From assembly GCA_038496675.1 (NCBI GenBank), contig CM076660.1, positions 18,698,073 through 18,762,072 on the forward strand: a stretch of 64,000 nucleotides of DNA, written 5' to 3'. The first letter of the stretch is position 1. Each line of letters opens with the position of its first letter. A program made the translations under genes and the position numbers. Of the stretch, positions 49,701 to 61,000 are shown one piece after another. The DNA comes from Rachycentron canadum (lineage: Eukaryota; Chordata; Actinopteri; Carangiformes; Rachycentridae). The notes under the pieces were generated by a model, which saw only the letters and a list, made by a program, of their open reading frames with translations, had not been told where the DNA came from and ran no database searches.

Positions 49701-52700
49701 CCTTCCTTTTTATTCTTTTCCTTCATCCTCACCTTCAACATTTTTCCTCTCTTCCTGCAGTTCCTCTTTCTCTTCTTCCTGTACCATTTCTTTTTCTTTC
49801 TTCCTGTCCTTCTTTCTCTTTTTTCTGTGTCCCTTTCCTCTTCCACTTACTCCTTTCCTTTTTCTTCTCTATGTACGCCTTTCAATCAGACCTTCCTTCC
49901 TTCCTACCCAGTAACTGTTGAATCACTGCACCAAGAGGGAACAAGAGAAATGTGTAACCAACGTAGAAAAACATATGAGACACCATCAATGATGAAAGAA
50001 AGAGGCAATATCTTTGTTAATATTGCCCAATGTGCAGCTATTTACTCTCTCTACTTGATGTTTCTAGTAAGTGAAACATCAAACGTGTAACTACATCTCT
50101 GAACATCCGTCACTTTGACAGCAGCTGTTGACAAACCCTAAAAAAGTCAGTGTCTTTGTTGTGATGACATATCACTGACGACGCTCACACATGTTCACAC
50201 TCACCTGTCTCGCTTGTGTTTCTTTCCACTCTTTTTCTTCTTCTCTCTGCGAGTGGGTGAGGAGCTGCCAAATCTAGTAATAGAGAGAGAGAGAGGGAGG
50301 GGGGCATTTTTTTTTTTGTGCCGTGACAAAATGCCTGACTGTTCACTCATCACTGTGTTACATTACATTACACTTCAGATGGGTTAGTAAAAAGGTGTCA
50401 TCCTGTAGTAGCTCAACTGAGTCTTTGTCCTCAGCTCTATTCATCCTTCCTCCTTTCTCCTCTTATTCATTCTTCTCTTTTACCACCAATCTATCTCTTC
50501 CTTCCTACTCTTTCTGTCTTTCAATCTCTCCCCTTTTGCTGACCTTGTCAAAAGAAAATGGAAGATGAGACTATGCTTTGCTAATCACTCACTACAGATT
50601 TTTCCCCCTCTCCACAACTGCAGTATCTGATGGTTCGTTTGCAATATTCACAGGAAAATAATTGGAATTCCGTTTCACAAAACCACAGTGTAATTAGTCT
50701 GTCAACTAGGACGGGAGAAAAAAAAGAAGTAAAGGGAGAAAAATCGAACGACTTCATCAGTGGAAGCTGTTTCCACTCACCGACTCCTTCGCCGGCCAGA
50801 TTTCTTCTTCTTCCTTTTCTTTGGACGAGGGGATGGAGAGCTGCTTGATTTCCTCTTCACTCTGAATTGGCCACACAAAGAGAGCAGGAGAGGGTGATCG
50901 AGATCGAGAGTGAGAAAGGCAGAAATCATTTACAGGCGATTGTTATAATAATCATTTTCAGGAGGAATACATTTCTGATTATAGTTATTTGCTGCTGTGC
51001 CAATAACAAGACGATAAGTGTAGATTTTCTCATTTCCTCAGTTCATTCTGCCATAACACGCAATATTTATGTAATACAAGTTACAATGGAAACTGGAAAT
51101 TGCTTCAAGGAAATTACACTTAGTCTTGTCAGTAAGTGAAACATGCAGAAAGTACAATATAAACGACCATCTCCATTATGGTTTTCCAACATAAATAATA
51201 ATGGCTGCTTATCTGTGTATGTATGTTGTTATTGGACATGAACTTTGCTAGTAGATCGAAGTGAATTTTGTTCCTGGTTACCGGTTTATGTGTATGGATA
51301 TTATCAAAGGGACACCCAGAGGCTGTGTGAAGGAGATAATAGGTGGCTGATTTGATTTATCACCTGAGGGGTGACAGTTGGTCAACAGTACATGTGTGAG
51401 TGTTTGATCAAATGCTTCACCTGGTGTCGCTGTGATAATCATGGTCGTAGTCTCCATCTTCATAGTCAGCCAACTCTGGGTCCTCTTCATACTCGTCAGG
51501 CCGATAGTGCAGGTGGTTGACCCTGATAAAACAAGAGTTGAGGAGGACCATGATCTACAACATCATCATCATCATCATCATCATGGTCATCATGGTCATC
51601 ATTGTCATTATCGTCATCATCATTTCTCCACCAAGTGTCTACAGCCATGTAGACCAACATGCTGATGCTTACAGGCATAATGTTGAACACCCTGGTTTAG
51701 CATGTTAGGTCTCCATCGATAGCCAATACTCAATTTTTTAAGTTAATTCTAAAATCAATATTTGTGAGTTTAAAAGATCAGATTATGACACACTGTAATA
51801 CTAACAATACTTAGTAGGATATTTGGCAGTTGAATATATCTCTGGAGGACAAACTGTTGGACCGTGACACAGTTTCTAAATTACCCTAAACCTGATTTAA
51901 CATTTCCATGGTGAAACATTTTGTAACTGAACAGCTAATGTGAACCTGATCCATATATCTACATGAAGCTAATATTGGTATGATATATCTACCTGGATGA
52001 TTGGATGGTTTAGCTCTAATGCTAAAATTTGCTAATTAGCACTGAACACAAAGAAAAGCTGAGGCTGATGGGAATGTGATTTGTTGTGAGTGTTTTGGAC
52101 AGATGGAAAATTTTGACCTGATAATGGTACAAGACAGAAAGTCAGGGGATCACTATAGTTTAGATTCAGAACTTCGCAGTACATCTGACTGTCCACTAGA
52201 GAAGATTGTAGTGTCTCTGGGATGTTTATTGTAAACTGTTCTTACTGGAATTTGTTTTTCAGAGCAAAGACAACTATGACCTTGTCCTCATTGCAGAAGA
52301 GGCTGGAGGGGGAGGGGAGGGTTAGCAGATTCTCTGCTGTCTCTGATGTGTGGCGTCTGCTACCTGGGCCCGGAATAAATACATTCGTTTGAGACAATGG
52401 AGACCACCCAGTTTCTTCAGTCATCACTCACACACTAAACTTTTTTGTGACTGTAATGCGCAATCTTTCCTCACCACAGCCATGAGAATATCATCATTTC
52501 TCACACTCTGACAGCTCAGCTTGTGGGATTCATATCTTGTTTTTCACACATACTGTATTGTATACAGACAGCATCAGCCTCCCACCTAATCCTCCTTGCC
52601 CCACTGCCCCCTCCCCTCTTATGTGTCCTCCTCTGATCCACTAAATCTGACCTTTCTGGCTTAGAAAATGAGAACATATCACACTGTTTTTTTTTACCCT

Positions 52701-53293
52701 CCTACAGGCCCATCTCTCTAACATTGCCACGTCCCAGTATTGTTATGATCTTAGCAGGTCTTGCTCTGGGCTTTCTTGTTCTTTTCATACAAATATGTAG
52801 CATATAGAAGTCTGTGTGGAGGTTCTTTTGAATACAGTGATAACTGAGTCATAACCTGGATGACTACCCATGCAGCCTCAATTAGTTAGAGAGAGATAAA
52901 AACAGGCAGGAGTAATGAGATGAAGAGGCAAAAACAAGTTAACAAAGCAAAGGACAGTGCATCTGGAGTAAGGAGATCAAACACTTGTGGGGAACACTAT
53001 CAGAACAAATGTAACATTGGATCAGGATAGAGGGGAGGAAGATGTAGGAGAAAGACAAAATAAACGGTGTAAAGTATCTGGAAGGACAGAGTGGAGAGGC
53101 CTTGAGCAGGGAACAGGCCTGACGGTTTGTTAGGAGGAGGCGAGGAAACAGAGCCCTTAATTGGCTGAGCACGACTGGGCACAGCAGGGATGCCAAGTAC
53201 CAGCAAAATAACCTCACTTCACAATGACAGCCCTTTCTGCACACATGCATTGGAAAGTGTTTGAGCGAGCTCGCTCACACACACACACACACA

Positions 53294-53336
<43 letters not shown>

Positions 53337-56300
53337 ACACACGCACCCCACACACTGCAAATGAAAACACTTGCACTTGCACAAATCATGGAAATTTTAA
53401 CTTGAGCAACAAAAACAGCCGTTTGAGAAGAAGATCAGTTAGAGACAGAAGGAAACAACTGTCGACAGTGTGTGTGTGACAGAAAGGAGGGATTCAGTTT
53501 TAACAAGTAACAAACTCATTAGGTTAGAAACTGCCTATGAGTGAATATTGACTAGATGGCATTTCAGACAGAGGATAAACTGTAAATTCATGCAGCTGAA
53601 TTTGTCATTGTAAAAGGGAGAGCATCTAGCTTTTGAATATTGTGCAAGAAGGAGAAAGAAACAAACAACACTCTGCAGTACAAAATCCTATAACCCCCCA
53701 CCACGCCCCGCACTACTCACTTTTTCAGTTTCACTTACTCTCAAATTCTCTTTTAACAGGCTACACACAGGTTAGCCTGCTGATGCTACTCAAGGCTGTG
53801 AAAATACTACAAACTCCTCTGCAGAAACTCCTCTAAACCTAACCCTGTTTTTGGATAAGACAACATTTCATTTGTATTTTTTACAGGCAATATTCTCCTG
53901 ATAAGATGTCAGATCTGAACATCAAACATTAAAGATTAAATGTGGCAGCAAAGGGCAGTGTTCTTTGTAGTGATGATGCATTTACAACATTTCTCTGTCA
54001 CATAAGAAAAGGTATCAACGAATAATGTGTTAACAATGCAGGATATTACACTGCTTTACCAAAGAGTTTTATTAGACTGCCATTAATTTGAAAAGCACAC
54101 GGCCACTTTTGTGATATAAAAGTGTAAAATGTCACTGATGGCATTCACATTCTTTATTTTTGACCTCCATCTACTTCACAGGGAGATGAGACCTTTGAAT
54201 TTGCAATACTTATTGAATTTACATTTACAATCTCAGTTTGGCCTTTTAAAAACTAAAAGGTTCATTTTGGCAGCTGTTTAGCCTTTTGTCTAATACTAGT
54301 GTCCCTCGAGGGCGGGAATGAAGCACACTGGCAAAAGGAGCAATTAACAATTGAAACTATCTAGTGGTTCCCATGCTAAGTCATTAGTGATAAATCATTT
54401 AATTCCCCATCCTGTCTCTAATCTCTGAATTGACGCTATGCTTCAATATGGAGACAATCGGAGACATCTGTCCAGCTTGGTCGTGATCAAGACAGTGTCC
54501 CTGTTAGGCAGATGACTGAGTGGCCCTGTGCTTAATGGTGCCCTGGTGAGAAAGGAGGCCCCCTAATTCAGCCACTGTCCGTGGGACCTGGCAGTGATGG
54601 ACTATGTCCAAGGCCTTCCTCAGGGCTACAGCACAAAATAGTGCAGCTCATTCATATCCCTACTCAGACAACCACTCTGCCTCTGAAGGTTGGGATATAT
54701 TTCTATTGCTATACAGAGTTATGGTTTGTTATTTTGAGGGGAAGTAGGTGGAGGTCGGATTGATTACTCCTCAGCATGAGGGTGGGGGCAAATCTCGTCA
54801 CTGCTTTATGGTGGCCATATTAACAGGAAGGTTTGACTGGGCTGGGAGCCTCAGCTGAGCTGATCAATTCTGTGATTATTACCAGAGACTTTGATGCTCT
54901 ATATGCACTTAGGTTAGATTACAGTCATTTCTATTGAAATGAAATATACTTCTGTTTCACAATAATGAAACTTGGTCTCAGGCTTTTCAACAGACATTGA
55001 ATGTAAGTATGTAAAGCCCAACTCCAGATTCCCCATTGATCCTGCTCTGATCGGACAGCCTTGGTGTGTAAGTCTGAGCAGCTCTGAGAGGCTTTACACA
55101 CTACATTCGTTCTCTGGCTCTACATTCCCATCCATTCTGCAAGAAATCAATGTAGGACACTGGTAAACAGAGTTATGAGCTAGCACATCCATGCTTAGTG
55201 CTGGCTGTTTATTGCTAGTGTGTAAGAGTATTAAGCTACAGCTGAGGGGCCCAGCCTGTCAATAGTACCGGTCCCTGTGGAAAAGATGGCATCTGAATAA
55301 AACCTCCCAGTTGAGCAAACTCAAACACACTGAGGGCGACAGTGGATTTCATGTGATGATGAAGTCTCCTATCCTTTAGCAAATCTGCAAATCCATATAG
55401 TTTATGTCTAGCTCTATGTTGGTGTATATCTACTTTGGCCTGGCTGGAAATAAAAGACAGATAGTGCTGTCACACAGCTGAGCCGTTCACATGAAGTCAG
55501 TGGAACATCCAAGCTTAGGACTGCCTGTTTAACACAGTGACTGATGGCCTCATAAACCCCATTAACTGACGTGACAAGTCCCCTGATGTATTACCTATTA
55601 ATCCAGGGGATTGCTCATCTGCTTGTGACTGGGGAGTCTGTGTCATTTAGGCCCAACAGTTTTGACCAGGAGGACATGAGTGACATGAGTTGCTGTAACG
55701 CTCCAGAGTGAGGATTTTCATTTAGAAATAGTGATAGCAATAGTGAGCAGAAGGACACACTGTAGATGACTACAGAGAGGTCTGAAGTTCAGTGTGTGTG
55801 TGTGTCTGTGTGTGTGTGTCTGGCCTGGCTGAGTACAGACGATGTGGAGAAGTGGAGGGATAACAAGCCTGCAAATTACAACCTTCTTCAATTTTCCACA
55901 TCAAGGCCTTTCTGCTGAGGGAATGTTGCAGAATTTCAGGCAAGTTCTGAAAATCTTAAATTGACCTGACTCAGAAGTGCCCTTCAGAGTGAACTCAGGA
56001 GAAAAGCCAAACAAACAAAACTTGCTGTATCTTTGGAGTTTGCTTTCTCTGGGCGATAAACGTTTATTAGATTCATCCTCCTGTACATAACTGTCCTCTG
56101 TAGCTTCCTCCCCTGTTCAGTGTGGTCTAGTTTAATGTCAGACACCAGCTGAGGTGCAGAGGAGGGAGAATCATTAGTCCTGTCTTTGAGACAGGAAGCA
56201 TCAACGTCATTACCAGTCATTAGTTCACAGACAGAGGGTCACGTCACCACCACCATGCTGCCTCTCTCAATCATTCACAAGTACAGTATGATGGACTGAC

Positions 56301-58071
56301 TCAGGAGGAGGCCACCACACCCACATCCTGCTGTTGCTGCTTCTTGTGTTTTTCGGGGGTTGGACTGGTGCCCTTTATGAGTGTGCGTGTATGTGTGTTT
56401 CTGGGATCTGGATGACGACTATGCACGCATTCATTGATTTTGATTCCTTTAATTCCATCTGTGCTTGCCTCTGATGAGGCGTTCTCCCTCCCACCACGTG
56501 CTCTTAGCTGCACTGTGGCTTAACACTACACAAATTGACAATTATCATGCCAATCTTCACCTCATTGGCTTCCAGCAGAGTTTGCAATAAAGTTTAAAAT
56601 GCTGCTGATTATTTTTACAGTGGGGTTTAACCATTCCCTGTGTATTCAGAAAGAGGCCTTATCAGTCAAAGGCTGAGGACTCAAATGAAGATTTATTGCA
56701 CCTTTGCAATTATGGTCCATATTCTTTGGAACTGAAAGCCTGAAGATATTATTAGACTTGTGGGCCATTTCTCATAACTTCCTTCAAAATCATTTTCTGT
56801 TTGCATTTGTTACTTACTGCTGTCTAATTTTATTACATCCATTTGTTATAAAGCTTTTGTAATCTTTTGTAACTAACAAATACAAGAAAAAGTCTTTGTG
56901 TTCTTTAATAAATTTGCTGAAAAGAGTGAAAGGTAATGTAATGTAAGGTGAGGGTGGTATGGTGAATGTCTGTGCATGCACACTGGGGGTGTAAATTAAT
57001 ATGAATACATTATTTGGATGTGTACAGCTAATGTGCTCTGAACAGATATAAAATACATCCTCATTTTGACTTTATAACCAGTTTTAACCATTAGCGCTGC
57101 AGTGCAGGATTCAGCTTGATGGAGGTTTCAGAGGTGATATTTTACCTGGAGATCCTATTAAACGCTGGCACCTTGACAGAAGACTAGAAACTGACAGGCT
57201 GAGGATGTTAGGGACCTTCTCTACAGTGCACTGACACTTCAAACAAACTTTACTTTCATCTTGTCTTCCTCCAGTAATTTCTGACTTTTTCCACTGAAGT
57301 GCTGGTCTGTTTCCACCTGCACCTTTAACACGTACACAGCTTTTATTGATACTCAGTTCTGACTTACTGTTTTTTGAAAGTGGGACTGAAATACAGACAC
57401 GTGGTTATGTTGTTGGCAGCTGAATTTATCAATATACACACAAGGAGAATAAAAGCAGAAGAAACAATTTAGTGCCGAAAGTGAAGCCGACAATTTCCAG
57501 CCACTTCTCAAACAAGCTGTGCCCTCCACTGAAATAAATCTGAAAGTAAGAACATTTACTCAGTTTTGAGGCACTTGAACTCTACTTGACTGTTTCCATT
57601 TGCTGCTACTTTATATTTTCTACCCCTCTCCACCATTTCAGAGGGAAATATTGTACATTTCACTACACTATATTAAATACATTTGATTACAGATACTTTG
57701 CAAAGTATCAGTAACAAATAAATGATGATGAAATATAACTAAAATTTATTTTTTATATTTTGAATTGGACTAATGAGAACTTTCACTTTTGATAACTTAA
57801 GTGTCATTTCTTTTTTGTACTTTTGTACTTGAAGTAAAATTTTGAATGCAGTTAAATACTGACACTTTTAATTCAGTAAAAAGATCTGAGTCCATCTTTC
57901 ACCACCAAAACACAGGCAGATATTCTGACATAAACAGAGACACTGCAGACATTAAACCTGATGACTTACACTGGTTGTGTGTGTGAGCCTTCTCTGGTGA
58001 TGACGCCCTCTTTGTCCATCAGCATTTGTCTGAACGTGCTCACTTTCTGTCGAATCTCTTCCTCTGTGTAC
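34853..58071 (-). CDS. srrm3: Serine/arginine repetitive matrix protein 3, twelve 3' coding exons
   Basis: Nuclear SR-related splicing factor. With its paralogue SRRM4 it promotes inclusion of neural and endocrine microexons through a C-terminal eMIC region. Twelve coding exons are recognised: 57970-58071, 51421-51522, 50781-50861, 50205-50273, 47594-47629, 47288-47338, 46537-46644, 45221-45383, 37532-37827, 37159-37410, 36941-37066 and 34853-35138. Together they encode about 556 aa with consistent phases throughout. The first encodes YTEEEIRQKVSTFRQMLMDK, the end of the cwf21-like N-terminal domain. Then come an acidic Tyr/Asp segment, Lys/Arg/Ser-rich exons, and the eMIC: YSPIRKRRRDSPSFMEARRI, then ARKRPIPYYRPSPSSS, with a long RS tail ending SSYDSPGF. 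That ending marks SRRM3 rather than SRRM4. The N-terminal exons lie upstream, beyond the right edge. The order srrm3-hspb1-ywhag agrees with other vertebrates. Confidence 0.95.
36425..36520 (+). repeat. Dispersed fish repeat, family B
   Basis: 'tagcttagcttagcacaaagac' followed by 'aaagctcactaattaacagg' and 'atatcttgtttgtt' gives the usual word order of a common fish interspersed repeat. Lies in the intron between the two eMIC exons. Confidence 0.6.
36941..37066 (-). CDS. srrm3: srrm3 exon (eMIC first half)
   Basis: Acceptor 'ttctgtgcag', donor 'gtaaca'. Encodes ERDSPNRSDTDSRARRRSRS and YSPIRKRRRDSPSFMEARRI. The serine that joins the two eMIC halves is split by the intron. Confidence 0.95.
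37159..37410 (-). CDS. srrm3: srrm3 exon (His/Ser/Arg-rich)
   Basis: Acceptor 'gccctag'-type at 37411, donor 'gtgaag'. Encodes TKGGHSSKRHHRSSRGQAHH, SASPGRHSHTSGRKKEESRS and SSSWSSGRSSSHSPSRDRGP. Confidence 0.93.
37532..37827 (-). CDS. srrm3: srrm3 exon (98-codon low-complexity)
   Basis: Acceptor 'tctctacag', donor 'gtgagc'. Encodes KLHLLTASSASIQPTLLREH and a His/Ser-rich end (HSQHNHTHKGRNSRHQR). It is the largest coding exon of the gene seen here. Confidence 0.9.
39660..39905 (-). repeat. Dispersed fish repeat, family A, copy (-)
   Basis: Plus strand reads 'attcccatccgcttcagttgtactttgtg', 'taatgctaattagcac', 'ggtaaacattgtacct', 'gcatgctaacattagcattt' and 'agctcgcag'. This is the reverse complement of the order at 18365-18740 and 51985-52175. 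Confidence 0.7.
40776..40783. promoter_or_regulatory. Palindromic CRE octamer (TGACGTCA)
   Basis: Perfect CREB/ATF consensus, inside the 7.4 kb srrm3 intron, directly after a GA repeat. Function not shown. Confidence 0.3.
41267..41324 (+). repeat. (GGA)n followed by poly-G run
   Basis: About a dozen GGA units, then a G run of about 20 bases on the plus strand. It is capable of G-quadruplex formation on the strand antisense to srrm3. Confidence 0.85.
45221..45383 (-). CDS. srrm3: srrm3 exon (54 codons)
   Basis: Acceptor 'ttcttccag', donor 'gtatgt'. Encodes LNSKHKMDGQKASGTSLSLG and PNSPATWHNGDPTQRSRNGK. It is GC-rich compared with its introns, as expected of coding sequence. A 7.4 kb intron follows. 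Confidence 0.88.
46537..46644 (-). CDS. srrm3: srrm3 exon preceded by UG repeat
   Basis: Acceptor 'tacatcaccag' has no real polypyrimidine tract and lies about 30-100 bases after a long UG repeat in the transcript. Donor is 'gtagac'. Encodes SPGETPGRSSQRQGSCCSSR and SASLSSTRSTSKSPS. At 108 nt it is frame-neutral. Confidence 0.87.
46671..46803. repeat. (CA)n and (TGTA)n microsatellites
   Basis: A CA run from about 46671 to 46749, then TATG/TGTA tetranucleotides. On the srrm3 transcript it reads as UG repeat lying just upstream of the exon at 46537-46644. Confidence 0.95.
47288..47338 (-). CDS. srrm3: srrm3 51-nt exon (Lys-rich)
   Basis: Acceptor 'tctgtttcag', donor 'gtgaga'. Encodes SGSPKNKHKDKNKQKK. 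Frame-neutral. Confidence 0.85.
47594..47629 (-). CDS. srrm3: srrm3 36-nt exon (basic)
   Basis: Acceptor 'gtttttgtag', donor 'gtgtgt'. Encodes SASGSRKKRRY, a nuclear-localisation-like basic patch. Frame-neutral, and close to microexon size. Confidence 0.8.
47630..50204 (-). other. srrm3 intron, 2.6 kb, with purine-rich transcript tract
   Basis: No exon recognised. It includes the CT-rich plus-strand tract at 49440-49910, which appears as a GA-rich stretch in the transcript. Confidence 0.65.
49440..49910. repeat. Long polypyrimidine/polypurine tract
   Basis: About 470 bases of imperfect TTCC/TTCT sequence on the plus strand. The long open frame here, rich in Ser, Phe and Leu, is a by-product of the low complexity. 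Confidence 0.85.
50205..50273 (-). CDS. srrm3: srrm3 69-nt exon (Lys/Arg-rich)
   Basis: Acceptor 'ctattactag', donor 'gtgagt'. Encodes FGSSSPTRREKKKKSGKKHK and RD. Frame-neutral. Confidence 0.87.
50781..50861 (-). CDS. srrm3: srrm3 81-nt exon (Lys/Arg-rich)
   Basis: Acceptor 'ccaattcag', donor 'gtgagt'. Encodes VKRKSSSSPSPRPKKRKKKK and SGRRRS. Frame-neutral. Confidence 0.88.
51421..51522 (-). CDS. srrm3: srrm3 102-nt exon (acidic Tyr/Asp-rich)
   Basis: Acceptor 'gttttatcag', donor 'gtgaag'. Encodes VNHLHYRPDEYEEDPELADY and EDGDYDHDYHSDT. Frame-neutral. Confidence 0.88.
51563..51625. repeat. (ATC)n trinucleotide repeat
   Basis: Imperfect ATC/GTC units about 40 bases upstream (transcript sense) of the srrm3 exon at 51421-51522. 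Confidence 0.9.
51985..52175 (+). repeat. Dispersed fish repeat, family A, fragment (+)
   Basis: 'tttgctaattagcactgaacac', 'gctgaggctgatgggaatgtg', 'ttttgacctgataatgg' and 'aaagtcaggggatcac' in the order of the other plus-oriented copies. Confidence 0.65.
53276..53345. repeat. (CA)n microsatellite
   Basis: CA run with a few GA interruptions in an srrm3 intron. Confidence 0.95.
57550..57890 (+). repeat. Dispersed fish repeat, family D
   Basis: 'aacatttactcagttttgagg', 'acttgactgtttccatttg', 'tgctactttatattttcta', 'catttcagagggaaatattgta' and 'cttgaagtaaaattttgaatgcag' match a very common teleost interspersed repeat in word order. It ends about 80 bases before an srrm3 splice donor. Confidence 0.65.
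57970..58071 (-). CDS. srrm3: srrm3 exon (cwf21-like domain end)
   Basis: Acceptor 'gcgtctgcag', donor 'gtaagt'. Encodes YTEEEIRQKVSTFRQMLMDK then EGVITREGSHTQP, the conserved N-terminal part of the SRRM2/3/4 family. A coding exon must precede it. Confidence 0.93.
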
Positions 58072-61000
58072 CTGCAGACGCACATGAAGACATAATAGTT
58101 AGTGAAGGAACACAGACACTGCTCAGTGATCTGCAGCTTTGACTACTCGGTTTAGTAGCAAGCAGACAAGGGTGAAGTGAATTCTTCTCAGTGTTAACCA
58201 GAGGCTGCGTGAGGTGCTGTGAAGATACTGCAAACTGAAGCAGCAGTTTTTAATGGCCTTCCTGACTGCAGCAGGAGCTAATTGTCATCCGTCATAACTG
58301 CCAGTTTCTCGCGTGGGAGCCGTGTCGGCCCCTGCTATCACACAGAGCCTGAGCAAATGTCAAAGACTGTCTCCCGACTGTGTCCGGACCAAACATTACA
58401 GTCAGCCGAATGATGTATATTCTGATGACTCACTGACAGCCTCCCCTGACCCCGGCCGGTTACTTGTTCAGGCTTGGGCTGCATGTCATGTTCTATTCTG
58501 CAGGCAGGCGCTGTGTAACTCGCTGAGTTGAAGGGACCTGAGGGGCAGAGGAGCTTTAAATAAGCTGACACAGACAGAACACCGCCGACCGCTGCAGAGG
58601 CACAGCAGAAATTGCTGTCTGTGTCACATTATAGATTTGTATTCATATTTTGTAATTGGTAAAATCTGCCTTTTTCCATTTCTGGTGTATTGTGGTGGAC
58701 AGCGGGTGAAGCAGAAAAGCTCAACATCATACATATATTTATCATTGTGATCGTATTTAGTGTAAAACATAATGAATGAATCTCTCCTAAAATTGTTTGT
58801 GCAAACAGATTGGGGCCACATCCTCTCTGTTTGTGAACAACACAACTGGCTCTTACCACAGGTCCGCCACTGTAAAGCGGTGACAGCTCTGCAGGGATAG
58901 TGATAATTCACACAGCCCGTCTGAACAAGCACAACAGAGGGAATGAAGACGATTCTGTCCTTTACTCAAATACTCAAATATAAAGACGGTAGCTTTGCAA
59001 GATACATGGCCCTTTCACTGCACTGTGCTCCAAGCTGATCTCCTGGTGCATTCATACCATCTTACACCATCTCTACATTCTGCTCTGCCTCTAGTAATGA
59101 GCTATAATGAGCTACAGAGGCACAGAAATATGAAGGGAGAGAGGAGAGTTGAGGAGGCAGAGAATTAATAAAGCTGTGAAAGCGTGGCCAACAGCCAGAC
59201 ATGACGGAGACTGGAAGCCTCCACCATTAATAACATACCATACTGTTCAGATCAAGTCCAACAACAAGAGCTGCAGCTTCATAATTGAGAAAAGATACGA
59301 GACATGTGGCATCAGTCTTTAAGACAGTAAAGAGGTGAATTATTAAAAAATGCCACATAATTATAATAAAGACTTTGAAGCTGTTCCTCATACCTACAGA
59401 ATATACCTGTACCATATGTGAATCATCACATGATGTAAACTGTATATGACTTCTGAACGTCTCTTTACAATACATGGAAATTAAATAGCCTCCCCTCTGG
59501 GCAGGTCGGCTCACTTATGAACACACTCAACAGTTGGAGCTACGGAGGACGACTGTGATACATGGAGGCAATTCATGTATTTTCAAACCTTCAACACCCG
59601 ACGGCTGAAATTTGCATCAAATTTTGTTCTCAATGAAATATGAACACAGATATTATACACATATTTTTAAGCTCCAGCGCGACTTCCACTTCCTGAGGAT
59701 ATTATCAGTATGTTTCCATTATCTGCATCCTGAATAAACGTCTGTTCAAAAAAATGTGTTGTGAAATCATTTGAAAAAGATGCTGCAGAATTTAGGTTTA
59801 ATGATGCCTGTTTGACACAAATAGACAAATATGGTATGACATACTCTTCACATTCCCCAGTTGTGTTTATCTGAGGGGATAGGGGCAGAACTAGACTTTC
59901 AAGCCCCTGCACTAGCATTAAGACTTCTCTTACCTGGAGCATAGTCAAGCTATGAAAAAAAGCCCCAGAACAAAAGTACACAAGAGATTTTTGGACATGT
60001 GCTGTTCCTAATTTTTTTGTTTAAGAGGTGGTAACATCTGACAAGTGTAGAGAAGCTGTCCATCACTCAGCGTTGAGACATGGACTCTACAAATTCTCTT
60101 TCTCTTAACTGCAGCTCGTTGCAGTGCTGGTTCTATAAACTGGATTATAAACGAACCAGTGGCTCATTACAGCGTGGAAATGGCATTAGTCTGAGGAGTG
60201 TTTACTTTTCTCAGATTAAATATAGCAGCCGATACCATGTATTATGAGCTGTGTGCTATCAGCACATTGACGGTGCAGAGAATGGGATTAGGAGAAGCGT
60301 GATGGAGAGCTGTAATAGCTGGAAGATGGCCCAACAGAGGAGAAGCCAGCCGGCGTGACAGCACCATCAGGTCCCGTTGTATGGCAATCTCTCAGCCCAG
60401 CGGCTGTCAACTCAGCACAATGGAGGCCACAAACACACACTTTTTCTATTCAGGGCTTTCATTGCACGGTGCAGGAGCCATCAACCATACGTTTAGTTAG
60501 CTGCTTCCTATGGCTGCTTCCCGACACCTCTACAGCAGTCCCTGCATGCGTTCAGCTGTCTGTTGTGGATCAAAGGAGGGCGTACAATAGATAAAAGGGT
60601 GAGAAGGCTTAGAAAGGATACTGGCTGTGAAAATGAATGTGTTCTGGCCAAACATGTGCCGTGGCTGTCGGGCTTTCTCCTTCACATTGTGCTGATGATG
60701 GTGAGGATGTTAGCGCCTGGAGCTACCACTGTTGACATTACAGTTAAAGCAAGAAAAGAGAGGTCAGAATTTGTGGGGCTGAAGCTGCTGTTGAGTCGTG
60801 GCCCTCAGAATCACTTTCTGCTCCTCCTCCTCTGTCTTCCTGCTGAATTGATCGATAGTAAAGCACAGCACAGCTTCACAGCATGAACACACAGCCAAGT
60901 TTGTTTCTTTTTGATCGGCCTAGCCTACCAAAGTCAGAGAGTGTAAGCCCAGCACTGGTGCTGCTTCAAACACTGAGCCTGGGGTTTAGAAAGATGGTTC

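Larger units (their letters stand above)
51523..57969 (-). other. srrm3 intron, 6.4 kb
   Basis: No exon recognised. Contents are the ATC repeat, a family A repeat copy (51985-52175), a CA run (53276-53345), and a family D repeat at 57550-57890. Confidence 0.7.

Noticed and set aside
49441..49914. 157-codon Ser/Phe/Leu-rich frame that looks like a membrane protein
   Set aside because: It is a by-product of the CT-rich tract in an srrm3 intron, with no family similarity.
51432..51708. Poly-His, poly-Ile and poly-Asp frames
   Set aside because: They arise from the ATC trinucleotide repeat.
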